Assembly: GCA_027924585.1 (NCBI GenBank) | Contig: BSBM01000826.1 | Location: 11,749,501 to 11,813,500 of the forward strand | Direction of reading: 5' to 3' | Length of the DNA: 64,000 bases | From: Larix kaempferi | Taxonomy: Eukaryota > Streptophyta > Pinopsida > Pinales > Pinaceae | Shown here: in pieces, positions 11,288-24,247 of the stretch | Layout: every line of letters begins with the position of its first letter | Numbering within the stretch: the stretch's first letter is position 1 | Notes under the pieces: generated by a model | The model's database searches: none | Told to the model about the DNA's origin: nothing | What the model saw: only the letters and a program-made list of their open reading frames with translations | Translations under genes and position numbers: made by a program

Positions 11288-13826
11288 ATGGCTTCAATCT
11301 TAGTGAGACTGAAAGACCGTCTTGAAGGAACTTCAAACTTCAATACTTGGAAGGCCATAATCCTAAATATTCTGGAAGAGAATGATTTAGATGGATATAT
11401 ATCCAATGCTATTGAAGAGCCTACTTCTAATGCAGGGTTCATTACCTTCAAGAAGAATCAAGCCAAAGAAAAGAGAATCATTTGTGATTTCATGAAAGAC
11501 AACTTGATGCCTGTGATTACTCCATTGAAGAACAAAAAGGAATGCATTGAAACTTTGACAAATATTTATTAGAAGAAGGAACCTAGTCAAAAGAGAGCAT
11601 TGAAGGACAAGATTTGAAATCTGAAGATGGAAAAGGACAAAGTTATGGATTCCTTCTTCATGAATCTCTCAAGTAATAGATAAACTCATGAGCATTGGTG
11701 TGACGGTTTATGGTGATGATATCATACAAACCGATGTCGATGGTATTCCATCTTCATGGGAGATATTCTTGGCTGCAGTAAATGGTCGATAAGTGAAACC
11801 TAACTTTGAGATACTGTGGCATGATTTCCTACAAGGAGAAGGGCGAATCTAGAGAAAGTATACTGATCCAAAGAAGAGAACCTCTCTCTTGCAGCATGGA
11901 TAAAAAGAGGTAAGAAATATCACAAGAAATTCTCTCATCAAAAGGAGAATGACTTCAAGAAGTTTGAACTTTGATAAGTCTAAATTCAAATGTTTCAATT
12001 TCAATAAGAATGGCCATTATGCAAGAGAATGTTGCGCAAAGCAAAGAGAAAAATTCAAAAGTAGGTTTCATGCTTTTACTACTATAGAATATGAACCTAC
12101 AAGAAATAATTCATCCCATGATCAAGAGACAAAGGAGTACTATCTTATGTCATCCCTTTAGGGATCCATTACCACTAGCGATGAGACATGGCTGGTGGAT
12201 AGTGTCACATCTAAGCACATGACTGGATATAGGATGGCTATCACAGATGTGGAGGAAAATAAGTTTTCCTGTAAAGTTGATCTTGGAGATAATACCACCT
12301 ATTCGATCCAAGGAGTTGGATCCACTTCTTTTCAGTTGGATTCAAGAGATATACTTCATGTGGATGAAATTGTTTTTTTCCCCGAATTCAAGAAGAACCT
12401 CTTGTCTGTTTCGGTTCTAGAAGATAAAGGATTCAGATTTATATTTATGGACAACAAAGAACTCTTATGGCCTATGCATGCAAACTTGAAATATGCATCA
12501 ATAATCGGAGTTAGAGAGGAAGGTCTCTACAAAGTTCCTGGAAAAATCATTCAATCCGTGATCCATAACACAGTCAGTCCTTGTGAATTATGGCATAGAA
12601 GGATTGGTCATCTCCATTTCAAAGTGCTACCTGGATTGCAAAAGATGATGAAAGGTATGACCATGTTTAAATCTATTTTGATAGTGTTTGTAGAGGTTGT
12701 GCTCTTGGAAATAACATTAACAAGAGTTTTCTAAGTAGTACTAAATGATCCAAGGGGATCCTTGACTTGATTCATTATGATCTATGCGGTCCTATGACTG
12801 CACCCTCCTTGAGTGGGTATTTGTATTATAATATTTTCATAGATGAATTCTCTCACAAGTCATGGGTTTATTTTATGAAAGCAAAGAGTGAAACTTTCAA
12901 CAAATTTCAAGAGTTTAAAGCATTGGTTGAGAATCAGACTGGGAAGCACATTCATTCTTTGATATATGATAATGGAGGAGAGTTTGAGTCCCATGAATTC
13001 AATGAATTCTATCGAGATGTAGGAATAAAAAGATAGCTGACTGTAACCTACAACCCCCAGCAAAAGGAGGCTAATGAAAGAAAGAAAATAAAAATATGTG
13101 AGGCTGCAAAATCCATGATGTGTGATCAAGATATTCCCACATCCTTCTGGGAAGAATACTCTAGCACTGCTATTTATATTCATAACAAAATCCCTCCTGA
13201 TATCTTGGGAGAAAAGATTCTTGAAGAGGTTTTGACTGGTGAAAAAACAAATATTGGACAATTGAATATTTTATGTTATCCTATTTACATTCACATAGCA
13301 AAAGAGAAAAGGACAAATATGGAGTCATCATGAAATAAAGGAACATTTGTCGGATATAGTGAATCCTCCAAAGCCTATAGAATCTATGTTCCAGGACAAA
13401 GAAACATTGAAGTCAGTAGGGATGTAACATTTCATGAAGAGGTTGACTTCAAGCACTCCAAATAAATTCAGTGTGATTAATATATGGAGGATCATGATAC
13501 TCCTATGATGGAGGATTCAGTTTCTGATTGTCCCCTTTCAGATGGTGAGAGGAAGAATCCATATGAGTCTGTATATTTTCTTGATCCTGAAGAGCCAAAA
13601 TATCTAATACAAAAATCTATTGATGAACCTCCTACTAAGAGGAGATCTGCATGGTGTCGCCAGACATTCTGCAAGAGGAAAAGAAGCATGGAGCACATCA
13701 AGGATCATCCAGAGAGAAAAAGGGACCTGAAATACTTTCAGTATATGTAGCACATATGAGTTAGATCGGTGATTCAAAACCCTTTACCTATGCGTAAGAC
13801 TGAAATAATCAAGTACGAAAAGAATA
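11288..13826 (+). pseudogene. Copia gag-protease-integrase, truncated, unit 1
   Basis: The polyprotein starts at the ATG at 11288 with a gag domain (MASILVRLKDRLEG, FNTWKAIILNILEE). Stops break it after about 94 codons. A zinc knuckle follows at 11990-12035, but its second Cys is Phe (CFNFNKNGHYAREC). The protease box reads WLVDSVTSKHMTG, with Val for Gly beside the catalytic Asp. At 12195-12734 comes the GAG-pre-integrase region with ELWHRRIGHL. At 12767-13250 is the integrase core (LCGPM, DNGGEFE). A C-terminal GKGTFVGYS-like segment follows, then an acidic linker to about 13748. The reverse transcriptase and RNase H are missing, because unit 2 of the tandem duplication begins in their place. 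Many stops make it inert. Confidence 0.85.
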
Positions 13827-15305
13827 CATTTCATTCTTAGTTTTCTCGACATTTTAATCTTCGCGCAACATCTCTATTGCCAAAATCTCAAGAATTGAAG
13901 GGGCATACTGCACATGCAATTTATCAGAGAATACATACTCGCATCATGCTATTTATCCAATAATTAACATGATATGCTTTTTATCATGAATTTTTCTTTT
14001 GTAAGTAAGATGAGTTGAAAATTCTATTAATATGGTACAAAAATATACAAAAATGGTATAGAGAGACACACAGAGTTTGCTGAGACTCAAAAAGGCCCTT
14101 CCTGAGTTGGGAAAAACATGCATCCACATAACAGCTTAACAGTCAGAGCCCAAAGGCATTACATAGATAATCTTAAAAATAGAACCAGAAAGCATAATTG
14201 CTTCACATAGGGAAACGGATGCCAATAAACCCATGTCAGACTAGAACCGACTTCTAGGGGCCAAAAAAACAGAATAGCATCAAGCATACCAATAACTAAG
14301 ATCGACAACAAAACTGCAGACACCAGACAAAGAGAAAAAAATCCGGTCTATTCAATGCGTACGCTTCGGCTCCTGGCTCCTGGCCTCCTGAGGGTCATAG
14401 AAGATGAGCGCTTCCACTAAAGCCTCCAGAGTGCACATACTTTCCATTTCCTTCTATTGAGTCTCTTTCATTCCGTCGATGATGTCTTTCATGTCTTTGA
14501 AAATTTCTCTAGCACCTGGATTTCGTGAGGCAACAAAATTATACCCACCTTGAAGGGGTTGGCTGCAATTTGACGGCCCTGCTACTCCTTGAATTCCTAC
14601 TACAACGAGATTTCCAAATGAGCGATATGGGCCTCAATATCCACGAGGGTTTCTTCAAGGTAAAGATGCACCCAGTCGAAATCCAAAGGATGATCATCCT
14701 CCAAGATGTTCACCTGGTTGGAAGAGCCTTACCCCCTATGCCTGCCACTCGCCCCGGGGTTCCACTTAGAGTCACAATGATTGCAAAGATGCATGCGGGG
14801 GGCCATAATGATGAGAAAGATGGTACCGAATGGAAAGGAAAAGCCACTAACAAACTGAAACCACTTATTCCGGAAATGGAACAGACACAACATACCATTT
14901 CTCAGGGTAGGGAAAGCTAAGTTAACAATTCTGACTTGCCTGCCCTAGTCCACCTTATTGGCTTTATAATCCATAAGCATGCAGTTAGATATGTTCATCA
15001 TACCGATCCTTAAGTTTCCATTGATTAAAATGAATATTGTTCTCTCCCTTCCTGAGGCCTTGCATGCTTGGTATGCTATGATCCTTCGAGTCTGACTGCA
15101 ACCGATATGAGTCCATCTGCTGAGATCATAACCTGCATCACCTACAACCGGTACGATACAATCTGTTGAGATCATAACTTGCTTAATCCTTCCCATCATA
15201 TTAATTCTTTTGCTGCTCCCATCCTTACCTTGAGTACTGAAAATAAAGTGAGTTAGACATATGGGAAGGGATACTCGTGGGAGTAAATTACGATGGTCAG
15301 CTAGC

Positions 15306-16154
15306 CTAATCTCCACTTGGAGAAATAACTCCGACTGTGTACGTGGAAACTCTTGATGGATGATCATTAGCATGGGGTGATCTTGGGCTTATGCGTGGCC
15401 TTGCATCCTCTCTACCATGTGCCTCTTCGCATATGCGATGAGTGGAGCCATCGAGGGGGTTAAGATCAATGACTGTAATCTCACGGCATCGCCTTCTAGC
15501 CACGTGATTGCATGCACCTTCAAGAATCCCTGGTTTGAAAGCTACACATGCTTCAACACCGTTGTTATCCAGCTCATCCACCAACCTGCTTCCTTTACTT
15601 TGCACATGCATGAAATGGATGGTCAGGGTGGTAAGCAAAAGTTGTTGAAGCTGGGACAGTCTGCATTCCCATCTCCAGTTGTGCGAAACTTTGGCCACAG
15701 CCAACCCCCTCTGGATACATCCAACCATCGCGATCAGGATACTAGAATCGGCCTCAATTATCAGAGGTAACCACTTCTGAGTAATCACCCATTTGATTCC
15801 ATTCACAAGGCCTTCTAGGTCAACAAAATTACTTGTTGTTTCACCTAGGTTTCCCCAGAAAACACCAATTATCGTCCCAAATTTGTTTATGATCGCACCC
15901 CAAAAACCTACAGGACCCGTGTTCCCTTTAGCCGCACCATCAAACCTGAGCTTAAGAGTTCCAGGTGGAGGAGGTTTCCAAAATTCGGGGCTATGGGGAT
16001 TGACCGACTTTTTGTGCTCTTCAACAATACATTTCGGTAAGCTATAAATCCCCCAAGCATTTAGAATTAATATTTTTGTGGAATCAACATTCCCTGCATC
16101 ACGGGGCCAATGGTTAAGATGTAAATTTTCTTGTAGGTGAACTTCAAGAATCAA
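15306..16154 (-). pseudogene. LINE RNase H domain and C-terminal extension
   Basis: An open frame of 282 codons. An RVT_3-type RNase H begins around residue 68 with LRFDGAAKGNTGPVG (first catalytic Asp). It continues through ETTSNFVDLEGL (Glu) and LIIEADSSILIAM (Asp), and ends at RLVDELDNNGV (last Asp). All four acidic positions appear to be kept. Past the domain a further 90 or so residues have no recognised family and may be 3' UTR read by chance. It is preceded leftward of the zf-RVT region on the same strand, as in plant LINE ORF2. Upstream domains contain stops, so the polyprotein is dead. Confidence 0.75.
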
Positions 16155-16175
16155 CCATATTGCCTCAGTGTTGCA

Positions 16176-17400
16176 CTACTTACCCTCGAAAATTCTCTGA
16201 TTTCTTTCTTTCGAGACCTCCCACACCACAAAATCAGGGAACAAATCCCAAATGTGATTTATGAGTTCATCTTTTAATGGTTGAGACTGCCACGTGGCCA
16301 GAGAGAGGTTAGGATGGCCTCGAACCCTTGTGGTTTTTCTAAATATTTCTTCCCCCCTACCCAAGAGTGAAGAGGCCAACGGGCATTCATCTAGAAGGTG
16401 ATTGATGGTTTCATTGTCTTGAAGGCACATACATCAATGTGAGGGACCTTAGAGGCCCATTTTCCATAAATTTTCCCAGGTTAGGATACGTCAATGCAGT
16501 AGCAGCTAGCCAAAGGTGGCGATTTTGGGCCAAAGATTCCTTAGCAAGACTTTTTTCCATTTTTCCTCCCATGACATTCTGTCATGCCCTTCCAGAAGGC
16601 TAACCGCTTAAGCTATGTTGAAGTTCCTAGTATTAGAGTAACTCCATTGGTATTTATCTAGTCCCTCCACCAGAGGGATCTGAAGTTTAAGAATCTCCTC
16701 GTAAAAGCTATCCATGTTCTCCTTCGGAGTCAAAGCTTTCCACCACTGTTTTGGTTTCCCGATCCTAACATGATGCCCTTCCAACATTGGTTCCCAAAAG
16801 TCCTAGACCTTTTCCCACGTGCTACTTTGAAGGTACTAATTTAACTCCTGGATATCCTGTCTGTCATCAAGTCTGGGAAATTGTTGCCATGCATCCCTGA
16901 GAAAGGAGGTTGCGGCTGCATCCCAGATCTCCTAGAAGCTGTGTCATTGAACTAATCCCTGGTTCATTCAAGCTGATTTACATATATGCGAACCAGGTGG
17001 GTTTTCCCCGAATATGATAAGGTCCTGCTTGGGCAAGTTGGGAGCATATTTCCTATGCCAAAGAAGCTCCCACGGTTCCTCCATATGAGTGGTCCATATC
17101 CACCAGATTTTGACCCCCTTCACCCTACTAACACATAGCAGATCCCGAATACCAAGACCCCTACCCCTTTTGGAGTACACAAGATATCCCATTTCACTAA
17201 GGCCCATTTACTCTATTCTCGGGTACCCTCCCACAGGAAGTTCCTCTGGATATTGTGGATTTGTTTGAGGACCGCTTTTGGGGAAACCACCACCGAGAAG
17301 AGATATACATGCATGGCTTGAAGCAGGTCAACTTAACCAAAATGAGGCGGCTGGGGAAATTCAGGGCTCTGAAAGTCCACAATTCAAGTTTTCTCTTGAG
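16176..17400 (-). pseudogene. LINE ORF2 post-RT and zf-RVT region
   Basis: Pieces in shifting frames match the stretch between RT and RNase H. At 17380-17200 is a MWTFRALNFPSRLILVK segment (the 'LS.AGR..LI..VL' block). At 17207-16968 is GLGIRDL followed by a WRWIW-like block. At 16430-16290 is the zf-RVT motif CLQDNETINHLLDEC. Then comes VVWEVSKERNQRIFEGK, the conserved end of zf-RVT, at about 16180. Stops and frameshifts throughout. Confidence 0.7.
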
Positions 17401-17559
17401 TTTGTCTAGAAGGTCCTTCTATTAGAAAAACAGGATCGCAGAGCAATAACAATAAACATAAATGCAAATATAATCACACATACACATTACAAGAAAGACA
17501 TAGATATATCATGGCTCACCCAATTTGGTCTACGTCCACACTAAATTTGCCAGTCCTTT

Positions 17560-19190
17560 TATTATACCATCCAACAAGGTGAAGGGATACAACCTGCAAC
17601 ACAGCCGCTGCACTTCCTCTTCACTGTCTGACCATCTCTCTTCTTGATCTGAAGGATATTTACAATTCATAAAAGCTAATACATCATACCTAGCCATATT
17701 ACAATGTCTTTCTTTTATAAGGGAAATACAATGGGGAAATACCATGGGATACCCAAAACCATGGGCCCGAAAATAGCTCGCGAAAACAATCCCAAAATTT
17801 TTTCTCGGAGGCGCTTCCCCCGAACCCCAACGTTAGGGAATGACTGTACAGTCCTCTGGGGTGCAAGGCTAAGACAATATTATCTATGATACTGGAGGAT
17901 CTGGCTCCACAGCCAACACCTTTTACGAGACATGTCGAATTGTGCAGTCCATCATGGGTCCACCCAGATATTTAGATGAGATATGACCTTGAGAGAATTC
18001 CAGAATACGAGGTATGTTTCTACAGGTAATTATCGGCGTGTTAAAGAAATAGACTTGAGATTTTTCCTTATTGATTTCCAAGCAGCTGGCATTGAGAAAG
18101 ATGTCTATGATTATTTTGATGCCATTAGCTTCCTGAACAGAGGAGGGGGCCATTAGCATGGTGTCATCAACGAATTGCTAGTGGGTTTGGGGAACCAATC
18201 CGTCACAAAGGTTTAGGCCAAGAATAATATTACTTTGTTGAGTTGCTCCTAACATTCCTCCCAGCCCTTTCGCAATGATAATGAATAGAAATGGGGATAA
18301 GGGGTCCCCCTGATGAATTCCACAAGAAGCCGTAAAGGGTTGAGAGGGAGTGCCATTAACCAAAATTGAGAAGAAGGGGGAAGAGACCAAGCTCATTATC
18401 TAGTCAATCCAAATATAGGTGGAACCAAAAGACTTTAGCACCTCTGCTAAGAAGGTCCAATTTAACTTATCATAGGATTTGGACAAGTCCTGTTTGAGAA
18501 GCATATCTTGTATTTTGTCCTTCTTTATGGAGTGGATGGATTCATGGACCATAATTATACCATCCAGGATTTGGTGCCCTTCCACAAAACCCGCCTGCTC
18601 TGGAGCAGAGGGAGGAGCACATGTAACTGATTACAAATGACCTTTGTTATGACTTTATAAATGACATTACAAAGGGATATGGGCCTAAACTTTCATGGGT
18701 CTTCCGTGCGTGTTTCCTTTGGGATGAGCATCATAAAAGTGGCATTGAGAGCTTTGAGGATGCTTCTTGACCGATGAGAATCTTCTACTATAGCCAGAAC
18801 TTCTGATTTCAACCAATCCCAACAGAAATGGAAGAAGTTGGTGGTGAGTCCATCCGAGACGGGGGCTTTGTCTACACCCATCTACTTGATTGCTTCCCTG
18901 ACTTAATCCATGCTTATGGTTTTCATGAGAAGCTTGTTATGGTCTTCCGTAATCAACTTTGGATTGTGTTGAAGGACATCCTCCCTCTCCACCCTCCTAT
19001 TGATGTTGGGTTCTTCCAGCAAATCGGTAAAGAAATCGTTCAGGGTTTGTTCCATATTCGGTTGTGTTTCCGCAAGACTTTCGTCCCCTCTCTTAAGTTG
19101 CACCACCCAGTTCCCATGCCGATGTTGGATGGCCGCTTTACGAAAATATTTTGTATTGCGGTCTGTGTGCGCTCCCCATCTTTCAACCAT
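17560..19190 (-). pseudogene. LINE reverse transcriptase
   Basis: Recognisable RT blocks in order: GDE-type linker (19190-18903), DGLTTNFFHFCWDWLKSEV (around 18860), KQDLSKSYDKLNWTFLAEVL (around 18500), GIHQGDPLSPFLFIIIAKGL (around 18320-18260), and the catalytic FVDD at about 18163-18174 followed by TMLMAPSSVQEA. At 18000-17940 is SSKYLGGP. The FVDD aspartates are intact. Stops and at least four frameshifts separate the blocks. The order agrees with a complete, decayed RT. Confidence 0.85.
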
Positions 19191-20250
19191 TGGTTCCCGG
19201 ATTTTTGTTTCCAGATTAGTTCTTCTTGTTGATCGTTAAGATTAAGTTCTTTAAGAAGGTTTTGTTCTTGTTCCCTCAACTCCGCGGAATAGCCCCAAGA
19301 CATGGCCACACTCTGTACCTCATTCATTTTAAGATCTAACAGTTTCTTACATTGGAAAATGTTCCTGAAGGTGTATTTATTCCATTTCTTGATTTTTCCT
19401 TTTAGGTACTTTAGCTTTTGTTGGAAGTGGTACATCAAGGTTCCCGTGATGGGGGGACAATTCTGCCACCATTGTCTCATTTGATCCAGAAATTCAGGGT
19501 GGAGGAGACAAAATTGTTCGAACCTAAACGGCCTACAGAGGTTCTCCCCTATTCTCTGCCAATCGAGGCTAATCGGCCAATGGTCTGAGCCTGTAGAGGA
19601 GAGCATGACTGCCGACAACTCCCCCCCTCCCATCATAATGGATTTAGACACCAGGAACCTGTCCATCCTGGATGAAATGCTTCTGTTGTTCCAAGTGAAC
19701 AAACCGTTGTAGGTTCTAACATCAATTAGCTCCACCGTTTCAATCACCTCCGAGAAGTAATCACTGCTAGGGTGCATGCAGCGTATTCCCCCTCGCTTCT
19801 CATCCAAACTCCTGATCAAGTTAAAGTCTCCCCCTAAAACCCATGGGCATAGACCAGGCTCTCTTTTGAGGTTGAGCAAGGAGTCAAAGAAAGAATTCTT
19901 CAAGTTGGCTATTGACGGTCCATACACATTGGACAAAAAACCCCTGACTCTAGTTCCTATAACATGAAAAGAAGATGATAAGATAAAATTTGAGGCCATC
20001 CAATCGATCAGACTCACCTCCTTAGGGTTCCAAAGAATGTCGATTCCCCTAGCCATTCGAATGGCATTAGTAGCTATGACTTCACAATGTTTCCAGATTT
20101 TCTTCTCGATAGATCGAAGACTCGCTTCAAAACATTTAGTTTTTTGGAGAAAAACTATAGAAGGCCTTTCTAGTTCAATATTCTATCTCAGAAGATGGGT
20201 CTTTAGAAGGCTCTTACAACCTCTAATATTCCAGGATGTAATCTGCATCT
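19040..20250 (-). pseudogene. LINE endonuclease (APE type) and start of RT linker
   Basis: The ORF2 start is visible at about 20250 (MQITSWNIRGCKS), followed by a break and then an open frame of 338 codons from 20056. APE endonuclease motifs include NVYGPS, WVLGGDFNLIRS, FTWNNRSISSRMDRFLVS and GSDHWPISLDW, which contain the catalytic Asp/Asn/His positions. The rest of the frame is the endonuclease-RT linker (RQWWQNCPP, NKYTFRNIF). Most of this domain could be read, but the start is separated by stops and the downstream RT is broken. Confidence 0.85.
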
Positions 20251-20259
20251 TATAACACT

Positions 20260-21256
20260 TTGGGGTTGGAGGAGGCTAGGGCTGCATCGATAGTTGGATA
20301 CTAGAAACTAGTTTCATCCCAACCATTTGAATTATTTCAATATTGTTGCGTCATCCCCTCCCCCCCCCCTACTTTTATTTTCTCCCTCGGTTTCCTTTAA
20401 GGATTCAAAAGCTATGCCCAAATATTTGATATTTTTTGTCTTTATGATGGCTTGCTCTAACAAGGATACCTACTACGGGGTGATAGAGATCGGATCTTCA
20501 ACAGTGCATGCCACCTCCAGACCATCCAAGTCTAGATCTCCCAGTTTCATTTCTTCTCCGTCTTCCTCTTGCATGGAGCAGTCTTCTCCCACTACTTCTT
20601 TCTCTGTGTCCTGAGCTATGCTACTCGGCACTGGATTGGTGGTAATATCTCTCTTCTCTTTTTGGTGTTTCTCCTCCTCGACGGTTCCCTCTTCCATTGA
20701 CTGCAAAACTTCAAACCTATTGAGAGTTTGGGATTTCTTGTGAAGTTCAGGTCCCTGTACTTTCTTGGCTTCCCTTTTCTTGTTGGAAACTTTTGTGAAC
20801 CCTTCTTGATTTTTTTTTCAGAATTGGTATTCCCTCCTGGCTATTTATTTGACGGGAATTCTTTGAACCGATGCCCATGTTCGTGGCATCGCAGACACCA
20901 AAATGGAATATGTTTATAGTCTATTCCATGAAACCAATCTTCATCCTCCTAGGTTATGTCAATCCCCTCTAGAAGATCTTGGGATATGTCCATATAGAGG
21001 CAGATGCGAGCATATGAGGTATACCTCATTTTCTTTATTTTCTCAGAGACCTGGGCAAACACCCCCAACGTATTTCCAATATCAGTGAGTATTTCCTCCT
21101 TCTAGTATTCGGTGGGTAAAGAATAAAGACGAAACCATATCGGGGCAATTGTTATATTTTCCTTATCCAGGTTGAAACGTTCTTTCCAGGGGCGAAGGTA
21201 TAGCCGTGTAGAGTTAATAAAATATGACACATTATCGAAAATGTGGCTGCAATCCT
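20260..21256 (-). pseudogene. LINE ORF1 (DUF4283 and zinc knuckle), 5'-truncated
   Basis: Reading leftward from 21256: WKERFNLDKENITIAPIWF, DIGNTLGVFAQVSEK, RYTSYARICLYMDIS, and a knuckle-like segment WCLRCHEHGHRF around 20880. This is the DUF4283 plus zinc-binding layout of plant LINE ORF1, an RNA-binding Gag-like protein. The N-terminal half is missing, which marks the 5' truncation. At least two stops lie in frame. An acidic stretch (20473-20706) is the ORF1 tail. Confidence 0.75.
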
Positions 21257-23357
21257 TCAGTAGTAAAATATTTCATTGTAATTTGTTTTGATGTGTAATT
21301 GCTATCATCATCCAAAAATGGATCTAGTTATGTATGATGAATATATGATTTAGTTGGAACACGATACTTATTTTCATAATGATTATATATAATATGTACA
21401 AGGCATGTTTGACCTAAGATGTAGACATTCTGCTATTTGATATCTTGTCTTTTGCATTCAATGAGAGTGCTAAACCAGTTTTACAACATTTTCCATGCTT
21501 TTGAAAATTTCAAGGACATGGATATAGAAACCACCTCAGTTTATTTGAGAAAAAAAAGTCTTTCGGAGTAGTTCTAATGATATGCATGATGATGCATTAA
21601 TGTGATTTCTATTCTTGTTAGTGTGTGTTCTTATTCCTAATAACCCTTGCAAGTTTCTCACTAACTCTAAAAATTCTAAATCAGATGACATAATTCATAT
21701 TTTGATTGTCAACAAAAAAAGGAAAGGGTTGTATTCATATCTATAAAAAAAAAAGCATGTTATTTTTTTTTAGAGGGTAGCTTTAAAATGTGAGGTTTGG
21801 AAAGTAAGCTATTTGGCAATTGATACACTATATTAAGGTTGTGGGTCTCGATAAGGCTCCACATTGTAATAATGGTTCATGGTTGCCATAATCACTCCAT
21901 GGTGTAAATTGTTCAAATATATCAGTTTATCAGCATGTCAAGATTTAGGTTCCCACATTTCCATGGGAACATTAAGGGACGAGATAACACGTGGAGTCCC
22001 CACTTTCCCTGAATCTAGTTAGTGCAGTTGTGTTTCACTGACACATTTAGTCGTGAGTGACCGAATATTGCTTGTGAAATGTATAAATAAATCCTTCCTC
22101 TCCTCATTCATCCATTTTTTCATTCGATATTCTAGGAGTTGAGCTTTGGTATATACTCTTCTATTGCACTACCTTAGTAATCTCTAGAATCAAAATTTGA
22201 GTCTTCGTGACAAAAGATTCACCAAGATGTTACAAGGTTTTATAATTGGATGGAAGATTCTCCACGTTTTTACAATATTTTCTAATTTAATGAAATATAC
22301 GTCAAGATTTTACAATATCTTAGAATTTAGTGAAAGATTCTTCAATATTTTACAAGACGCTATAATAGAATGAAATTTTACCCAAAAAATTATATATACA
22401 TATTATATTATTGATAAAATAGCCTTCAAATTTTCTCATATATTAGAGAGATTTGCCCATTTATTATACATATAAATTTTGGGGGTTCTTAAAATTATCC
22501 CTCATAGAAGGGATGAGACAAGTCATGGAGTATTTCAACACACACATGAAAAAGCAAGAGGTCAAACATGAGGTAATGGAAGCAAAGTTGAATGCATGTG
22601 TTTGAAGTGTGATAAGTTTTCTAGTGATTTTGAAATGGACTATAACATAATTATGGTGTTTATGCCAGGGTTCCCAAGTGAATCATCCATTGTTTCATTG
22701 TTAATAATAAGTTGTGTTTTTATTTTGTACCGTTATAAAGAAGTGTGATGGGTCAAGGTAAATTCAATAAAATAAAATAAAATAAAAAATTGTTTAACTC
22801 ATCTATAAAGTTGCAAATAAAAAAAAATCTTTAAAAAATATTAAAATTAAAATGAAAAAAAAACATTTCTCCTAATTTTTAACCATATTCTTAAAAATAA
22901 AATCAATAAAAAATATTAATTCAGTAAATTATAACTATATTCTTTTCCTTTCCTTCTTATTTATAAAAAAATATTTTTTTCATTTTCTTTATAAAATAAA
23001 ATATATCACCTATATTAAAAATTTATTAAGAAAAAATGAAATTATATAAATTATAAATATTAATAAAAATTGTTATATATAATTAACTAAAACAAACTTT
23101 AACCATAAGAATAATAACATATAAATATATAAATATTATGAAATTTATTACATATAATTAACTAAAACTAACTTTAAAAACAAGAATAATAACATATGTA
23201 ATGTCACACAAATATCAACCCTATTCTTTTCATTTCCTTTATAAATTGAAATATAATATACCACATAACGTTTCGACTGGATGTATACATAAAAATGGTT
23301 CATGAAATACTTGAAATGACGAAAAGTATTTCAATGACGAAAAGATTGATCCAAACT
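21257..23357. repeat. Duplicated non-coding AT-rich block, copy 2
   Basis: Collinear partner of 3902-5985 in unit 2. Small frames are not shared between copies. No gene recognised. Confidence 0.75.
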
Positions 23358-24247
23358 AGGGAATTTTGCTGAGACACCAAGAGAAACAAAACAAAATTCA
23401 TATTTTATTTCCATAGTAGTAGATAGCCTAGAACCGAACTGCCATAAATTAAACTTGTTCTTACTGCATTATGCAGAACAATGTGGGACAATATTTAGCA
23501 TCTTTATTATACCATTGTCATATTTACATATTTTTCCAAGGCGTTGACTGCTCCTTCATGCTGACGGATAACCATTAGAATACAGTGAAATAAAGAGCTG
23601 AGTTGTATTAGTTTACTTTAAAAAAAAATGTATACAGTGAATGCCTAATCGACTCTTCTCTTAGCAATTTAAAAGCATTATTAGATTAGCAAATTTTCAA
23701 ATGGTCTAGTGTCAATATCAATTTCATTAGGTCAAAACCACAATTTAGGTTGATAAGGTTAGGATCAAAAACACAATTTTATACATTCATTTTTCATTTG
23801 ACGATTCAATTAATTGGTACATAAAATAAAAGAGAGAACATGCAATGCATATTTTGTCCACCAATATTATATATATATTTTCAAACATTTGTAGCTTGTG
23901 ACAGCAGCAACATATACCAATATTATATTTTCAAATCATTTGTAATTTGTCACAGCAGCAGCATGCCAATACTATAAATTGGACTATGCTTGACAACAAC
24001 AAATCCATTAGCTAATGAAGGAGATTAGTATATCCATGAACTGGTGAAGATACAACCTCGAGGCTATAGCAGCAAATTGTATTAAAATAACTGTTAGAAT
24101 CGGTAAAACAGAAACAACAATGTTCATAAATGATCCATACATATATTGTATTAATTGTAACTGTAAAAGAGGCCATTGAATCTTCATTCATTCGATTATA
24201 AATGACATAATAATATAGATCAGCGTTTGGACCATCAATGCTCGGTT
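23358..24247. other. Unit-2-specific 3' flank of ERF copy 2
   Basis: About 870 bp absent from unit 1, where the sequence jumps from the AT-rich block to the ERF stop. It probably contains the 3' UTR of the ERF gene. A short repeat 'atttgta..ttgt.acagcagca' appears twice near 23885 and 23935. No reading frame is supported. Confidence 0.5.

Larger units (their letters stand above)
3066..13826. repeat. Tandem segmental duplication, unit 1
   Basis: Unit 1 matches unit 2 (from about 13827) in four collinear blocks: 3066-3228 with 13827-13993; 3902-5985 with 21257-23357; about 5990-7811 with about 24235-25826; and 9423 to about 11600 with 25827-27985. By eye the blocks are roughly 85-92% alike. 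The gaps are informative. Unit 1 keeps 670 bp (3230-3901) where unit 2 has a LINE. Unit 1 keeps 1.6 kb of LINE sequence (7812-9422) that unit 2 lacks. Unit 2 keeps about 870 bp (23358-24234) that unit 1 lacks. The unit 1/unit 2 junction lies inside the Copia element and shares a short match around 'tttcattcttag' with the start of unit 1. Confidence 0.85.
13991..21256 (-). mobile_element. DUF4283-type LINE, 5'-truncated
   Basis: A 7.3-kb non-LTR element reading leftward inside unit 2. Its 5' end (21256) cuts into ORF1. ORF2 has endonuclease, reverse transcriptase, zf-RVT and RNase H domains in order. The 3' end meets a T-rich run at 13991-14000, consistent with an A-rich tail on the element strand. 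Flanking sequence resumes as in unit 1 on both sides, but 670 bp of unit 1 is missing at the site, so the insertion may have deleted target DNA. No target-site duplication is obvious. The region 14000-15300 has no recognised domain and is probably 3' UTR or decayed ORF end. Confidence 0.8.

Noticed and set aside
14525-14920. Plus frame of 131 codons
   Set aside because: Lies antisense to the 3' end of the LINE, has no recognised motif and shares no partner elsewhere in the window.
18828-19239. Plus frames of 134 and 79 codons
   Set aside because: Antisense shadows of the LINE RT and endonuclease-RT linker on the minus strand.
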